From Candidatus Peribacteria bacterium (GTDB lineage: Bacteria; Patescibacteriota; Gracilibacteria; UBA1369; LOWO2-01-FULL-3): a stretch of 64,000 bases of DNA. The translations under genes and the position numbers were made by a program. The notes under the pieces were generated by a model. It was not told the DNA's origin, searched no databases, and saw only the letters and a list, made by a program, of their open reading frames with translations. The first letter of the stretch is position 1, and the number at the start of each line of letters is the position of its first letter. The stretch is from assembly GCA_943358175.1 (NCBI GenBank), contig CALRGV010000004.1, positions 43,098 through 107,097 on the forward strand, given 5' to 3'. Of this stretch, positions 41,660 to 49,752 are shown piece after piece.

Positions 41660-44224
41660 ATGACAAAGCTAACGCCGATGATGGCGCAGTATAGAGAGAT
41701 AAAAGAGAAATATCAGGATTGTATTCTGATGTATAGGCTTGGGGATTTTTACGAGATGTTTTTTGAGGATGCTTTGGAAGCTTCGAAGATTTTGCAGATT
41801 ACGCTGACGGCGAGAAATAAAAATGGGGAGAATAGCGCGCCTATGTGTGGAATCCCTTTTCATGCTTTGGAAGGGTATTTGTGTAAGCTGACGAGAGCGG
41901 GTAGGAAAGTGGCTTTGTGCGATCAAATGACTCAGCCGGATGGCAAAGGAATTGTGCAGAGAGAAGTGGTGCGAGTGGTTACTCCCGGTACGACTTTTGA
42001 TGAAAATATTATTGATCAAAAGGCCAATAACTATGTGGCGGCGATAGTGACAGATAAAAGCCGATTTGCTCTAGCTTATGCCGATGTTACTACCGGTGAA
42101 TTTCGGGTAAGCGAGATGGAAAATTATAAAAAACTGGAAGAGGAGCTGATGAGAATTGGGCCGGCGGAATGTATTTTGAACGCGGAACTTTTGGAAGTGA
42201 TTAATCCCCTTTTGCAGGGCAAGAATATTTATTTATTTCCCTTTAATTATTTCAAAGAGGCTGAAAGTGAATTGAAAAATCATTTTGGTGTGAAGTCATT
42301 GCAGGGATTTGGATTGGAAGGAAAAAAATTGGCGATTGGGGCGGCAGGCATGCTTTTTGAATATCTTCGTGAGACGCAAAAAACTGAGCTGACGCATATT
42401 GGAAAAATAAGTTATTACGAGGTGTCGGAATTTATGGCGATGGATGGAGCTTTGATTAGAAATCTGGAACTTTTTTATACCAGCCAGGGGAAAAAAGAAG
42501 GCAGTTTGATAAGTATTCTAGATCAAACGGTGAGCCCAATGGGCGGACGGATGTTGAGAAATTGGCTGCTGCATCCGCTGCTAGAGAAGACTGCGGTTGA
42601 AAAGCGTTTAGGTAATGTGGAAAAAATTGCGAAGAATTCCAGTCTACTACGCGAGCTGAGAGATAGTCTCGGTAGAATTTATGACATAGAAAGATTGCTG
42701 AGTCGTTTGAGTCTTGGCAGTGGAAATGCGAGAGATCTAATTGCGATGAAGGAATCGCTGAAAATCATTCCGGGTTTGAAGAATTTAATTCGTGATAATT
42801 TTTCGGAATATTTTGGGGAATTGGATGAGCTGAATGAGTTAGTAGAGCTGATCGAGAAGGCAATTTCAGAGGAGCCGCCGCATACAGTGCGTGAAGGAGG
42901 CATGATCAAAAAAGGTTATAATGCTGAGCTGGATGAGCTATTGGGAATTAGCACGGAGGGTAAAGGTTTCATCGCGGATTTGCAGCAAAAAGAAATAGAA
43001 AGAACCGGAATTAATTCTTTGAAAATAAGATTCAATAGTGTGTTTGGGTATTATATTGAGATCAGTAATACGAATCTGAGTGCGGTGCCGGCTGATTATA
43101 TTCGCAAACAAACTTTGGTAAATGCGGAGCGTTTTATTACGCCGGAGCTGAAAGAATTTGAGGATAAAGTTTTGAACGCGGAGACGAGAATTAAAGAATT
43201 GGAATATGAACTTTTCTATGGAGTGAGAATGGAAGTGGTGAAGGAAATTTTGAAAATTCAGACGAACGCGAGAGTTATTGCGGAATTGGATGTGTTGGCT
43301 AATTTGGCTTATATATCTGTTAAAAACAATTATTGTAAGCCGGAAATCACTGAGGACGTGATGGAAATAAAAAATAGTCGGCATCCGGTAATCGAGCAGT
43401 TAAGTTTCGCAAAAAACTTTGTGCCGAATGATTGTGTTTTCAATGATAGTAGAAAATTTGGTTTAATCACGGGCCCAAATATGGGTGGTAAATCCACTTA
43501 TCTCAGACAAGTGGCTTTGATTGTTTTGTTGGCGCAAATTGGAAGTTATGTGCCGGCGGAAAATGCAAAAATTTCGCTTGTGGATAGGATTTTCACGAGA
43601 GTTGGGGCAAGCGATAATCTCACACGTGGTGAGAGTACTTTTATGGTGGAAATGAATGAAACTGCTTTTATTTTGAATCATGCTACGGCAAAAAGTTTAA
43701 TTATTTTGGATGAAATCGGACGAGGTACTTCTACTTACGATGGCGTAAGCATTGCTTGGGCAATTATGGAATTCGTGCACGATAAAATTGGCGCGAAGAC
43801 ACTGTTTGCGACTCATTATCATGAATTAATAGAATTAGCGGAGAGGCTAGAGAAAGCTGTAAACCTGAGTGTGCTCGTAAGGGAAAACGAGAGAGAAGGC
43901 GTAGTATTTTTATACAAAATTGTGGAGGGCGGAGTGGATAAAAGTTATGGAATTGAAGTGGCAAAATTGGCGGGACTGCCGGTGGATTTAGTTTCCAGAG
44001 CGCGAGGCGTTTTGTCAGAATTGGAAAATAGGCATATTAAAAAGGGCCGCGTGAGTCCGGATCAAATAGAGCTTTTCGAAGATGCGGCTGAGCGTGAACA
44101 CAGAAAGGTGGAGAGTATGGACAGTAAAATTATGGAAGAATTAAAACAAATTGACTTGAATAGTATGACCCCAATTCAGGCGATGCAGAAGTTGTATGAT
44201 ATGAAAAAGAAGTCTGATCTGTGA
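41660..44224 (+). CDS. mutS: DNA mismatch repair ATPase MutS
   Basis: 854 residues, full length. The N-terminal mismatch-binding motif is LGDFYEMFFEDA (Phe-Tyr-Glu). The ATPase has TGPNMGGKSTYLRQVAL (Walker A), MVEMNETAFIL, LIILDEIGRGTSTYDGVSIAWA (Walker B) and LFATHYHEL. It recognises mismatches and recruits MutL, encoded 3.6 kb downstream. Confidence 0.97.
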   Translation: MTKLTPMMAQYREIKEKYQDCILMYRLGDFYEMFFEDALEASKILQITLTARNKNGENSAPMCGIPFHALEGYLCKLTRAGRKVALCDQMTQPDGKGIVQREVVRVVTPGTTFDENIIDQKANNYVAAIVTDKSRFALAYADVTTGEFRVSEMENYKKLEEELMRIGPAECILNAELLEVINPLLQGKNIYLFPFNYFKEAESELKNHFGVKSLQGFGLEGKKLAIGAAGMLFEYLRETQKTELTHIGKISYYEVSEFMAMDGALIRNLELFYTSQGKKEGSLISILDQTVSPMGGRMLRNWLLHPLLEKTAVEKRLGNVEKIAKNSSLLRELRDSLGRIYDIERLLSRLSLGSGNARDLIAMKESLKIIPGLKNLIRDNFSEYFGELDELNELVELIEKAISEEPPHTVREGGMIKKGYNAELDELLGISTEGKGFIADLQQKEIERTGINSLKIRFNSVFGYYIEISNTNLSAVPADYIRKQTLVNAERFITPELKEFEDKVLNAETRIKELEYELFYGVRMEVVKEILKIQTNARVIAELDVLANLAYISVKNNYCKPEITEDVMEIKNSRHPVIEQLSFAKNFVPNDCVFNDSRKFGLITGPNMGGKSTYLRQVALIVLLAQIGSYVPAENAKISLVDRIFTRVGASDNLTRGESTFMVEMNETAFILNHATAKSLIILDEIGRGTSTYDGVSIAWAIMEFVHDKIGAKTLFATHYHELIELAERLEKAVNLSVLVRENEREGVVFLYKIVEGGVDKSYGIEVAKLAGLPVDLVSRARGVLSELENRHIKKGRVSPDQIELFEDAAEREHRKVESMDSKIMEELKQIDLNSMTPIQAMQKLYDMKKKSDL

Positions 44225-44366
44225 TAACTTCCCCAAGATTTGGGACCATCGCTGTTTTTGTTATAGACAAACCGTTATTTAAGACACGATGTATTTTTGT
44301 TGTCAATTTTATTGATTTTGAGCCACTAAGATGCTAGTGTTTTGGTTAATATAACCCTCGTTTTTT

Positions 44367-45608
44367 ATGAAGAAACTTTTAAGTATCTCTGTGATTGCCA
44401 GTGCGTTGTTTTTGTTTGTAGCATGCAATAAATCCGCAGATACTACGGTTACAGTTCAGCCGGACATGAAAACTGCCGAGTTACAAAAGCAGGTGGATGA
44501 TATGAAAAAGGAGCTTGAGGCGGTTAAGGCTAAGGAGGGTACTACAACGACTGTAAAAACCGACGAGGTGAAAACTGTCCCCGTAGAGGATAAAGCCGCG
44601 ATTGAGGCGAAAAAAGTGGCTGATGAAAAAGCGGCAGCTGAAGCAAAAAAGGTAGCACAACAAAAAGCCGATGACGATGTTGTAAAAAAGGTTAATGCCT
44701 ATACCGGTGCAAATTATATTACTTTAAATACTCCAAAAAATGAGGATAGCTTCCATGAAGATCCTATTGTTTTTACCGGGGTTGTTTCTCCGAATACGAA
44801 AAAAATAGTTGTGACGGCGAGCATTGGTCAGAAAAATTGTGACTTAGCTCCAGAAATGTGCATTTCCTATGTGGAAGATGTTTATCAATTGAGTGATTTT
44901 AATTTGGGTGATTCGAAATTCACCTATAGAGCTGCGGGAAAATGGGGAAATTTATGGAATACCGGTGGTGCTCATACTTTTAATTTCACGGCTACTTTTT
45001 GGGATGGAAAAACCAGTTCAACTTCTGTGAAAATATTTTATTCACAAGGTGGAGCTGAAATGGGCAAGCCGGTCATTTATCTCTATCCGATAGAAACTAC
45101 TCAAGTATCAGTAAATGTGGTTCCTACAAATGGTATTTCAATTTCAGAACCGGAGATTGGTCGTGGATGGAATGTGATCGCAAATGCGGCCGGACAGATT
45201 TACAATTTAGCTGACAATAAAACTTATCCATATCTTTTCTGGGAAGGTTTTGCGGCTAATTTCCGTACTCCTAGTGAAGGGTTTGTAGTGGCAAAAGCTG
45301 ATGTAAAAAAATTGTTTGAAGAAAAGTTGGCAATACTTGGTTTGAATGCTAGAGAGGTTGCTGATTTCGAAGAATATTGGTTGCCAAGGTTGAGTGAAAA
45401 ACCATATTACTTCATCACTTTTGTTCCACAAGCGGAGTTTGATAAATACGCTCCTCTGACTGTAAATCCAAAGCCTGATTCGGTAATTCGTGTCTTCTTT
45501 GATTATAAAGGATTGGATAAAAAGACCACTGTAGTTGAACAAAAATTGACTCGTGTGGTAAGAAGCGGTTTTGCCGTAGTGGAATGGGGCGGAAGGTTAT
45601 ATAGATAA
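44367..45608 (+). CDS. Lipoprotein with coiled coil and Ig-like domain
   Basis: 413 residues. Signal peptide with lipobox LFVAC (Cys about 20). A Lys/Glu/Ala-rich coiled coil (about 30-110) is followed by an Ig-like beta domain (YITLNTPKNEDSFHEDPIVFTGVV to TFNFTATFWDGKTSS) shared with the lipoprotein at 47287-47820. The C-terminal part (about 235-413; GKPVIYLYPIETTQVSVNV, GWNVIANAAGQIYN) is a separate beta-rich domain, seen in uncharacterised bacterial surface proteins. Function unknown. Confidence 0.82.
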   Translation: MKKLLSISVIASALFLFVACNKSADTTVTVQPDMKTAELQKQVDDMKKELEAVKAKEGTTTTVKTDEVKTVPVEDKAAIEAKKVADEKAAAEAKKVAQQKADDDVVKKVNAYTGANYITLNTPKNEDSFHEDPIVFTGVVSPNTKKIVVTASIGQKNCDLAPEMCISYVEDVYQLSDFNLGDSKFTYRAAGKWGNLWNTGGAHTFNFTATFWDGKTSSTSVKIFYSQGGAEMGKPVIYLYPIETTQVSVNVVPTNGISISEPEIGRGWNVIANAAGQIYNLADNKTYPYLFWEGFAANFRTPSEGFVVAKADVKKLFEEKLAILGLNAREVADFEEYWLPRLSEKPYYFITFVPQAEFDKYAPLTVNPKPDSVIRVFFDYKGLDKKTTVVEQKLTRVVRSGFAVVEWGGRLYR

Positions 45609-45621
45609 AAAGATTTAAATC

Positions 45622-47211
45622 ATGAAACTACTACGATTAATTGGCCTTTCACTGGCGGTTGTCGTGGTAGTTTTTGGTTGTGGGAGAATCGGTGGCGAAG
45701 AAGAAAAACTGAAAATTACTTATACCTATCCGGGTGACGTGGAAATGTGGGATCATATTTTCAAAGTAAAGGATCCTTATAAATTTGAGAGCGTGCCGCT
45801 GGGTGTAATTTTGCCACACCATTTAATTGTGGCTGAAGAGCTGACTGAATTTTATTCGGGGCTTAGCGTTGTGACTAAACCAAAGCTGGTGGTTGTGATC
45901 AGTCCAAATCATTATCAAGATGGTGCTGCCGATATTCAAACCTGCCGGAATTGCGAATTCCAAACAACAAATGGATCGGTGGAGCTGGAGGATGGTTTTG
46001 GCAGAAGTTTAGTAGATGCTGGAATTGCCGATTTTGAAGATGAAACTTTTATTAAAGAGCATGGAGTTTATAATCATGCGCCATATATTAAGAAGTTTTT
46101 TCCGAAAGCTGAAATTGTACCCATTGTTTTAAAATGGAAAATGCCAAAAGAAAAGGTGGAGTCCCTGGCTGAATGGTTAAATGAAAATTTGCCGGTAGAT
46201 TCGTTAGTCGTGGCAAGCGTGGATTTTTCTCATTACATTCCCGTGGAAGCGGCGGATTTCCATGACCATTCGTCGTATGCGACAATTAAAAATTTTGATT
46301 ATGACAACGTGCATGATCTGGAAGTTGACTCCCCTTCTTCAATTTATGCCGTGCTAAAGTTTATGGAAAAGCGTGGCTATAAAAACGCGGAAAGATTTGC
46401 GCATACAAATTTGCAGGACTATGTGTCTCATCGTGAGTCTACTACCAGTCATCAATTTTTTAGTTTTACTAAAGGCGAGGTGGCTGGGGTGAAAAGTGTG
46501 ACTATAGGGAGCTTTGGAAATATGCCCGAAGACAACGAGTTAGGACTAAATAAAGGCTGGTTTTGGGATATTAATAAAAAAGATTTAGGAGGTGAAGGAA
46601 TTCTTAAATTTCTGAGAGATTTGAGAGGTGAAGAAGATAGATTTTTAGCTGGAAGTGATTTTCTGGTTTTTGATTTGGAAGACGAGAAATGCAGAGTGGA
46701 GGAACAAAATTATTTAAAAATTGCTTTCTGTGAATTCAGTGAAGTAGAGAGTGAGAAAAATTTAGCAGAGCAGTTGAAAAAAATTAAAAAGGAAAAAAAT
46801 ATGGCCGATGCGGTCTATGTACTATATCAATTTAAAGATGGAGATAGGCCAAGTTTAACTCAACAGGCTTTGGCTGAAAAATTCACCGAGGCGGGTGTGG
46901 ATATTTTTATTGGAAGAGGTTTGGAAGAAATTTCTCCAATTAAAATTTATAAAAAATCCTTGATTTTTTATTCCCTGGGAGATTTATTGAATAATGCCGC
47001 TGTCAAAACCAGTAATGGTCTGAGTACTGGAATTGTTGTTACGCCGAACAGTTTTTTTGTTTATTTATTTCCGCTAATAATTACAGACGGATATCCAAAA
47101 TTATTGGATTTTGAGCAGCGAGCGGATTTTCTGAAAAACTTTGTTAAAAATGTTTCTGCGGATTTGATTAAAGTGGATGAGAAAAAAATGCTGGTGGAAA
47201 TTAAAAGATAA
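45622..47211 (+). CDS. Memo-like (AmmeMemoRadiSam B) lipoprotein fused to a CapA-like C-terminus
   Basis: 529 residues with an N-terminal lipobox-like VVFGC. Residues about 50-290 form a Memo/AmmeMemoRadiSam-B domain (GVILPHHLIVAEE, VVVISPNHYQDGA, VVASVDFSHYIP, conserved His residues). Residues about 300-500 resemble the second half of CapA/PgsA phosphoesterases (TQQALAEKFTEAGVDIFIGRG, KSLIFYSLGDLL). The usual CapA HPH motif is replaced by RGLEE, so the phosphoesterase part is probably not catalytic. Role unknown; surface attached. Confidence 0.78.
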   Translation: MKLLRLIGLSLAVVVVVFGCGRIGGEEEKLKITYTYPGDVEMWDHIFKVKDPYKFESVPLGVILPHHLIVAEELTEFYSGLSVVTKPKLVVVISPNHYQDGAADIQTCRNCEFQTTNGSVELEDGFGRSLVDAGIADFEDETFIKEHGVYNHAPYIKKFFPKAEIVPIVLKWKMPKEKVESLAEWLNENLPVDSLVVASVDFSHYIPVEAADFHDHSSYATIKNFDYDNVHDLEVDSPSSIYAVLKFMEKRGYKNAERFAHTNLQDYVSHRESTTSHQFFSFTKGEVAGVKSVTIGSFGNMPEDNELGLNKGWFWDINKKDLGGEGILKFLRDLRGEEDRFLAGSDFLVFDLEDEKCRVEEQNYLKIAFCEFSEVESEKNLAEQLKKIKKEKNMADAVYVLYQFKDGDRPSLTQQALAEKFTEAGVDIFIGRGLEEISPIKIYKKSLIFYSLGDLLNNAAVKTSNGLSTGIVVTPNSFFVYLFPLIITDGYPKLLDFEQRADFLKNFVKNVSADLIKVDEKKMLVEIKR

Positions 47212-47286
47212 AAAGAAAATCAATGCCCCCTCGTTTGCACTCGGGGCTGAAATCTGCTAGATTTCCGTGGGCTTAACAATTTTAAA

Positions 47287-47820
47287 ATGAAGAAACTTTT
47301 AAATACTATTTTAATTATTTGTGCACTTTTTTCTTTAGCTGCCTGTAGCAATTCAGATAAGGCAGCTGAGGATGCTGAAAAACAGGCTGAGATTCAAAAA
47401 CAGGTAGATGAGTTGAAGGAACAAGTAAGTAAATTAAGGGATGAACAAGCTGGAGTGATTCACACACCACTGGCTGAGAAATTAGTAAAGAAGACAGAAA
47501 AAATTGAGGAAAAAACTGTCGTGAAAGATACCAATTTAATAACAATTGATACACCGAAAGATAAAGCTGATGTTTCCGGAAATTTGGTGAATTTCGAAGG
47601 GACTGTTACGGCGGGAGCTACCAAAATCGTGGCTAAATCAAGCGCTGATAATGATCCTTATACATTACAAAGTTTCAAGGCCGGTGCTACAAAATTTAAT
47701 TACAAGGCGAGTCTGAATTTCAAAAACTTAAAGTTGGGTCAGAATACTTTTGAGTTCACAGCCTACTTTAAAGATGGTTCTACAAAAATGGCAAATGTAG
47801 CGATCAATTTCTCTAAATAA
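47287..47820 (+). CDS. Small lipoprotein with coiled coil and Ig-like domain
   Basis: 177 residues. Lipobox LAAC (Cys about 19), coiled coil with QKQVDELKEQVSKLRDEQ, then an Ig-like domain (LITIDTPKDKADVSGNLVNFEGTV to FTAYFKDGSTKMANVAI). It is a shorter paralogue of the lipoprotein at 44367-45608 without the extra C-terminal domain. mutL starts 5 bp downstream. Confidence 0.82.
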   Translation: MKKLLNTILIICALFSLAACSNSDKAAEDAEKQAEIQKQVDELKEQVSKLRDEQAGVIHTPLAEKLVKKTEKIEEKTVVKDTNLITIDTPKDKADVSGNLVNFEGTVTAGATKIVAKSSADNDPYTLQSFKAGATKFNYKASLNFKNLKLGQNTFEFTAYFKDGSTKMANVAINFSK

Positions 47821-47825
47821 AACTC

Positions 47826-49613
47826 ATGTCGATTATAAAAGTTTTACCGGAGAGTCTGATCAATCAAATTGCGGCTGGAGAGGTTGTTGAAAGACCGGCC
47901 AGTGTAGTGAAGGAATTGGTGGAAAATAGCATTGATGCGGGCGCGAAAAATATTGTGGTAGAGCTGAAAGATGCTGGTAAAAGTTTCATAAAAATTATTG
48001 ATGATGGTTTTGGTATGACACCGGAAGACCTGGAGTTGGCTTTGCAAAGACATGCGACCAGTAAAATTCGTGACGAGTCTGATTTATGGAAAATTCGTAC
48101 AATGGGCTTTCGTGGCGAAGCCCTGGCGAGTATTTCCTCAGTGTCAAAAATGGTTATTCGCAGCAAAACGGCTGATGACCTATCCGGCATGGAGATTCAA
48201 ATAGTGGGCGGTGAAATAAAGGTAAAACAGGAAGTGGGAATGGCCTCCGGAACTCAAATAGAGGTCTATGATTTATTTTTTAATACTCCGGCGCGTCAGA
48301 AGTATTTGAAGCAAGAAAGCACTGAACTAAGCCATATTACGAGTACAGTGAACACCATTGCCCTGGCTCATCCGGAACTTTCTTTCAAGCTGGTGCATAA
48401 TGAAAAGGTAATTTTTGATTTGGTGAGAAGCAGTGACTTGATTTCAAGAGTGGCGGATATATTCGGCAAAGCTACGTCCGAGGCGATGCTACCGGTGTTT
48501 TATGGTGGTAGTGCCTTCCAAATTGAGGGATTTATCGGCAAACCTTTGCTGAGTCGCAGCACCACTCAGCACCAATATTTTTTCGTGAATGGCAGACCTA
48601 TTCAGCATTTTCTTTTGGCGAATACTATTAAGACCGCTTTTCATTCAATGTTGATGGAGAATAAGAAGCCGGTTTTTATTTTGAGTATTAAAATTGATCC
48701 CGCTTTGATTGACGTGAATGTGCATCCGAGAAAAACTGAAATTCGTTTTGAGGATCAACAAACTTTGATAAAGGTGGTTTATGGTTGCGTTAAAACCGCT
48801 TTGGAAAAAAATATTTTAATTCCAAAAGGGTTTACGGAATCGCAGAGATATATGTCGGATAGTTTTCCGAAGGACGCAGGGAATGGGCGGAATTTTGGAA
48901 TTAGTGGAGAACAAAACGAGCCACTTTTTGATAGTAGAAGTCTGCCTGGACAGACTTTTCAAAGTCAGGACATGGGACAAGTTTTATGGGATAAAAGAGA
49001 ACCCGGAGGAGTGAAGGAGAATCAGCCGGAGCAAAGATTCAACATGAAACCTATAGTACAAATATTTAATTCCTACATCGTTGCAGAAAATGAAAATGGA
49101 CTGGTTTTGATTGATCAGCACGCGGCACATGAGCGTGTGCGATATGAAGAATTGATTGCGCAATTTGAGAATCAGGAAAAATCCGTGCAGCCTTTATTGA
49201 TGGCTCTACAGATGGAATTGAGCAATGAAGAAGTGGCTTTGATTAAAGAAAATATGGATATTTTCAATGGACTGGGTTTTGAAATTGAGCCGTTTGGTGG
49301 AAATACTTTTGTGTTGCATGCCGTACCCGTGTTTTTGGCGAAAGAGAATATGGAAGAAGTGATAAAAGGTGTGCTTGATGACATTCTAAATCAAAAAAGT
49401 ACTTCAAAGATGCATGGGCGCAGAGAAGAAATGCTGACTTATATGTCCTGCAGAAGTGCTATAAAATTTGGCCAGAAGATAAGCCTCCTGGAAATGCAGG
49501 CACTACTTATGCAGATGGAAAAACTGGAAAGGCCATACACTTGCCCGCACGGTAGGCCGACAATGGTTTCCCTGACTCTAGACGAACTCGGAAAAATGTT
49601 TGGCAGAAAATAG
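47826..49613 (+). CDS. mutL: DNA mismatch repair protein MutL (endonuclease type)
   Basis: 595 residues. The GHKL ATPase has IAAGEVVERPASVVKELVENSIDAGA, DDGFGM and GFRGEALASI. The C-terminal domain has DQHAAHERVRYEE, which fits the DQHA(X)2E(X)4E endonuclease motif, and SCRSAIK and CPHGRP, the further metal-site motifs. It therefore probably nicks the strand itself, as expected where MutH is absent. Its stop codon overlaps repeat E copy 2. Confidence 0.96.
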   Translation: MSIIKVLPESLINQIAAGEVVERPASVVKELVENSIDAGAKNIVVELKDAGKSFIKIIDDGFGMTPEDLELALQRHATSKIRDESDLWKIRTMGFRGEALASISSVSKMVIRSKTADDLSGMEIQIVGGEIKVKQEVGMASGTQIEVYDLFFNTPARQKYLKQESTELSHITSTVNTIALAHPELSFKLVHNEKVIFDLVRSSDLISRVADIFGKATSEAMLPVFYGGSAFQIEGFIGKPLLSRSTTQHQYFFVNGRPIQHFLLANTIKTAFHSMLMENKKPVFILSIKIDPALIDVNVHPRKTEIRFEDQQTLIKVVYGCVKTALEKNILIPKGFTESQRYMSDSFPKDAGNGRNFGISGEQNEPLFDSRSLPGQTFQSQDMGQVLWDKREPGGVKENQPEQRFNMKPIVQIFNSYIVAENENGLVLIDQHAAHERVRYEELIAQFENQEKSVQPLLMALQMELSNEEVALIKENMDIFNGLGFEIEPFGGNTFVLHAVPVFLAKENMEEVIKGVLDDILNQKSTSKMHGRREEMLTYMSCRSAIKFGQKISLLEMQALLMQMEKLERPYTCPHGRPTMVSLTLDELGKMFGRK

Positions 49614-49735
49614 AGAGTGCCGGATTAGCACCATCTACTTCGTTGAAAGAAAAATTTTGATCCTCATTTACCTGCAGTAAACTCCGGTCAAAATTTTCCT
49701 TCCGCCTCGTATCTGGTACTAATCCGGCACTCTCT
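49612..49735. repeat. Dispersed palindromic element E, copy 2
   Basis: 124 bp. Terminal arms (49612-49633 and 49714-49735) are 22 bp and almost perfectly complementary. Inside are CTACTTCGTTG, TAAACTCCGGTC and CGCCTCGTATCTGG, as in copy 1 (8591-8736), and a second dyad GAAAGAAAAATTTTGA/TCAAAATTTTCCTTC. The left arm begins in the mutL stop codon. Confidence 0.78.
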
Positions 49736-49752
49736 TCTGATTGCGGATTAAT

